From contig CAVUWK010000002.1 of the NCBI GenBank assembly GCA_963745175.1, positions 124,001 to 188,000 of the forward strand: a stretch of 64,000 nucleotides of DNA, read 5' to 3'. Of this stretch, positions 62,574 to 64,000 are shown piece by piece. The DNA is from Bog-473 sp963745175 (GTDB lineage: Bacteria > Actinomycetota > Acidimicrobiia > Acidimicrobiales > RAAP-2). The number at the start of each line of letters is the position of its first letter. Position 1 is the stretch's first letter. A model generated the notes under the pieces. The model searched no databases. It was not told where the DNA came from and saw nothing but the letters and a program-made list of their open reading frames with translations. A program made the translations under genes and the position numbers.

Positions 62574-63806
62574 TCACCGGCAGAACCTCTTGCTCACGGC
62601 GAGCCGCCGCGCCGCCAGAGTGGCCCTCCGCTCTTCGGGCGTGACCCGACGTGATCCGGCCGGGACCGATTGCGCGACGTCCGAGAACTTGATCACCCGC
62701 GTGGTGGGGATCGGCGCCGTCTCGGTGCGGACGCAGCGCAGAATGATCGGGCCCGCGCTGTGCCCGGCGGTGTCGAGCCAGTTGGCGACGCCGGGGTCGT
62801 CGTGGGCGACGACGGCGCGCATCACGCCGTCGTCGTCCACCACGGCCTGGTGCCCGTTGATGCTGCTCTGATGGCTTCCGTAGTCGATGGTCTCCCACCA
62901 GGGGTTCCCCAGCGAGAAGCTCCAGTAGAGACCCTCGGGGGGCGAGACCTCGATCAGGAGCGCCTCGTCGGGGTCGATCTGCCACGACCCGATGACGGGG
63001 CGGTTCTCCGCCGCCGCTCCCATGGCCGTCCCATCGAGAGGGGGGAGGAATGTGTTGGGCGTCTCCGGCCGCGAGAACTGGAGGAAGAAATCGAGGTTGG
63101 CGACCACGAAGTCCCCCAGGGCGATCAGCTGCCGGGCCACCACGGCACGTGGGTCCTCCACCGGGCCCGCCTCCTTCTCGCGCGCCGCGCCGATCCGCTC
63201 AATGGTGAGGGATGACGCCACTTCAGTGTCCCAGTCGTAGAAGAAGTGCCGCACCACCAGCGCCGTTGCGTTCTCGGCAATGGGCAGCCAGTTCCCCTCG
63301 TGGGAGACGGCGGAGAGGATGAGGTCGACCTCGCCACCGGGCCCCAGGTCCAGCTCGTCGAGAAGCAGGTTGGCGGAAGAGGCCATCCCGGCCATCGACT
63401 GCAGCCCCACATAGCGCGCCGAGCCGCGTTTCCCCCTGAGCCGGTACGTCTCGCCGCCACGGAGCCCTGCGCCCGTGTAGATGCAATCGGGACAGTCCAT
63501 TCCCCACTTGTAGATCGCGTCGACGCCCGATGGCTTGACGGCAAGCACTGAGCCCGACCCCTCCCGCAGGGCGTTGTCGAGTCCGATGCCGAGGAGCACG
63601 AGCAGGTGCCGGAAGCCTGCCGCCATGTCGTCGGCGTTGCGGGGGATGTCGCCTGACAAGACAACGGCGGACGCCTGTCGCAGGCCATCGAGAAGGTGGG
63701 ACCACGCGCGACCCGACAGCAGGTCGTCCACGGTGGCATCGCCGGCGCGAGCCGCCTCACCGACCGAATGCGGCATCCAGGACGGGTTCACGAACGCGGC
63801 GGTCAC
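62574..63806 (-). CDS. DUF1214 domain protein
   Basis: A 410-residue soluble protein. The C-terminal third carries the DUF1214 features (RPVIGSWQIDPDEALLIEVS, YWSFSLGNPWWETIDYGSHQ, DDDGVMRAVVAHDDPGVANW). The N-terminal part (GFRHLLVLLGIGLDNALREG) is helical. The family is widespread in actinobacteria with no proven role. The GTG at 63806 has AAGGAGG upstream. The SDR gene follows it by about 41 bases, suggesting an operon. Confidence 0.8.
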   Translation of the reverse strand: MTAAFVNPSWMPHSVGEAARAGDATVDDLLSGRAWSHLLDGLRQASAVVLSGDIPRNADDMAAGFRHLLVLLGIGLDNALREGSGSVLAVKPSGVDAIYKWGMDCPDCIYTGAGLRGGETYRLRGKRGSARYVGLQSMAGMASSANLLLDELDLGPGGEVDLILSAVSHEGNWLPIAENATALVVRHFFYDWDTEVASSLTIERIGAAREKEAGPVEDPRAVVARQLIALGDFVVANLDFFLQFSRPETPNTFLPPLDGTAMGAAAENRPVIGSWQIDPDEALLIEVSPPEGLYWSFSLGNPWWETIDYGSHQSSINGHQAVVDDDGVMRAVVAHDDPGVANWLDTAGHSAGPIILRCVRTETAPIPTTRVIKFSDVAQSVPAGSRRVTPEERRATLAARRLAVSKRFCR

Positions 63807-63975
63807 GGGCCTCCTTCGGCGCGCGCCTGATCCATTGCCAAGACCGTCATTGTCCGGACCCCCCATTCGCGAGTTGTCGCGCCATGCTTCCGCACGGCCG
63901 CGGGGCCGTCAAACCTTCGAAATCACCCGGATGCAGGTACGCAACGCGTAGCGTGGGGCCGGGAGGTGGCGCGGC

Positions 63976-64000
63976 GTGCCACAGCGGGCGGTCACGAGGG
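63976..64000 (+). CDS. possible start of a gene cut by the window end
   Basis: GGGAGGTGG (63961-63969) is a good ribosome binding site six bases before a GTG at 63976 that stays open to the window end. Only eight codons are visible, so nothing can be said of the product. The 170 bases before it hold no gene. Confidence 0.3.

Overview
The window is high-GC DNA from an actinobacterium. The gene set fits an uncultured member of the Acidimicrobiia or a close relative, although no rRNA is present to prove it. Supporting signs are a fused E2/E1-type 2-oxoglutarate enzyme (kgd), several F420/flavin-type oxidoreductases, a LysM-SARP (BTAD) protein, a SCO6745-type protein, many GTG starts, and promoters of the TANNNT type placed directly in front of start codons (leaderless genes).

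Layout. 0-8.2 kb holds core genes: a DMT transporter, a hydrolase, kgd, a NYN/PIN-S1 RNA-type protein, fabZ and xthA. At 8.25-10.5 kb there is a pair of covarying palindromic repeats and a lone tnpB element. 10.5-17.9 kb (minus strand, then plus) has a two-gene 2-hydroxyacid oxidase/ThDP lyase operon, a UvrD-like helicase, ddl and the divergent murF. 17.9-21.9 kb is a three-gene cluster of unknown role (sigma-like regulator, secreted or anchored protein, LysM-SARP protein). 22-27.3 kb carries a small unknown gene behind a structured leader, an APH-type phosphotransferase, an aldehyde dehydrogenase and an MFS transporter behind a palindromic operator. 27.2-32.8 kb has a CHAP protein, an OafA-like acyltransferase, a lipoprotein operon and an inositol-monophosphatase/SCO6745 operon, with a 21-bp inverted repeat between the divergent units. 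A tRNA-Val(TAC) lies at 32.9 kb. From about 33 to 57 kb the DNA changes character: single small accessory genes, frequent strand switches, truncated and fused genes, and many single-gene promoters (methyltransferases, hydrolases, F420-type oxidoreductases, a KdpD-USP protein, a patatin fusion, a Leu/Val dehydrogenase-like enzyme, a PTP-like phosphatase, a TetR/VOC pair and several membrane or secreted proteins). 57-64 kb contains galE, a MarR/LLM operon, a DUF3089 lipase-like protein, a TMEM175-like channel, an SDR and a DUF1214 protein.

How the parts work together. murF and ddl supply the D-Ala-D-Ala end of the peptidoglycan precursor from a 36-bp divergent promoter region. The FAD oxidase and ThDP lyase should oxidise a 2-hydroxyacid and decarboxylate the 2-oxoacid product. 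The aldehyde dehydrogenase and MFS carrier form a separate catabolic unit. The 57-62 kb oxidoreductases look like detoxification or xenobiotic functions.

Quality note. Five otherwise convincing genes (murF, the LysM-SARP gene, the oafA-like gene, a conserved hypothetical at 49.6-50.5 kb and the DUF3089 gene) are each split by one or more single-base indels, several of them at short homopolymers. I read most of these as sequence errors rather than decay. No CRISPR array, rRNA, prophage or classical defence island was seen.
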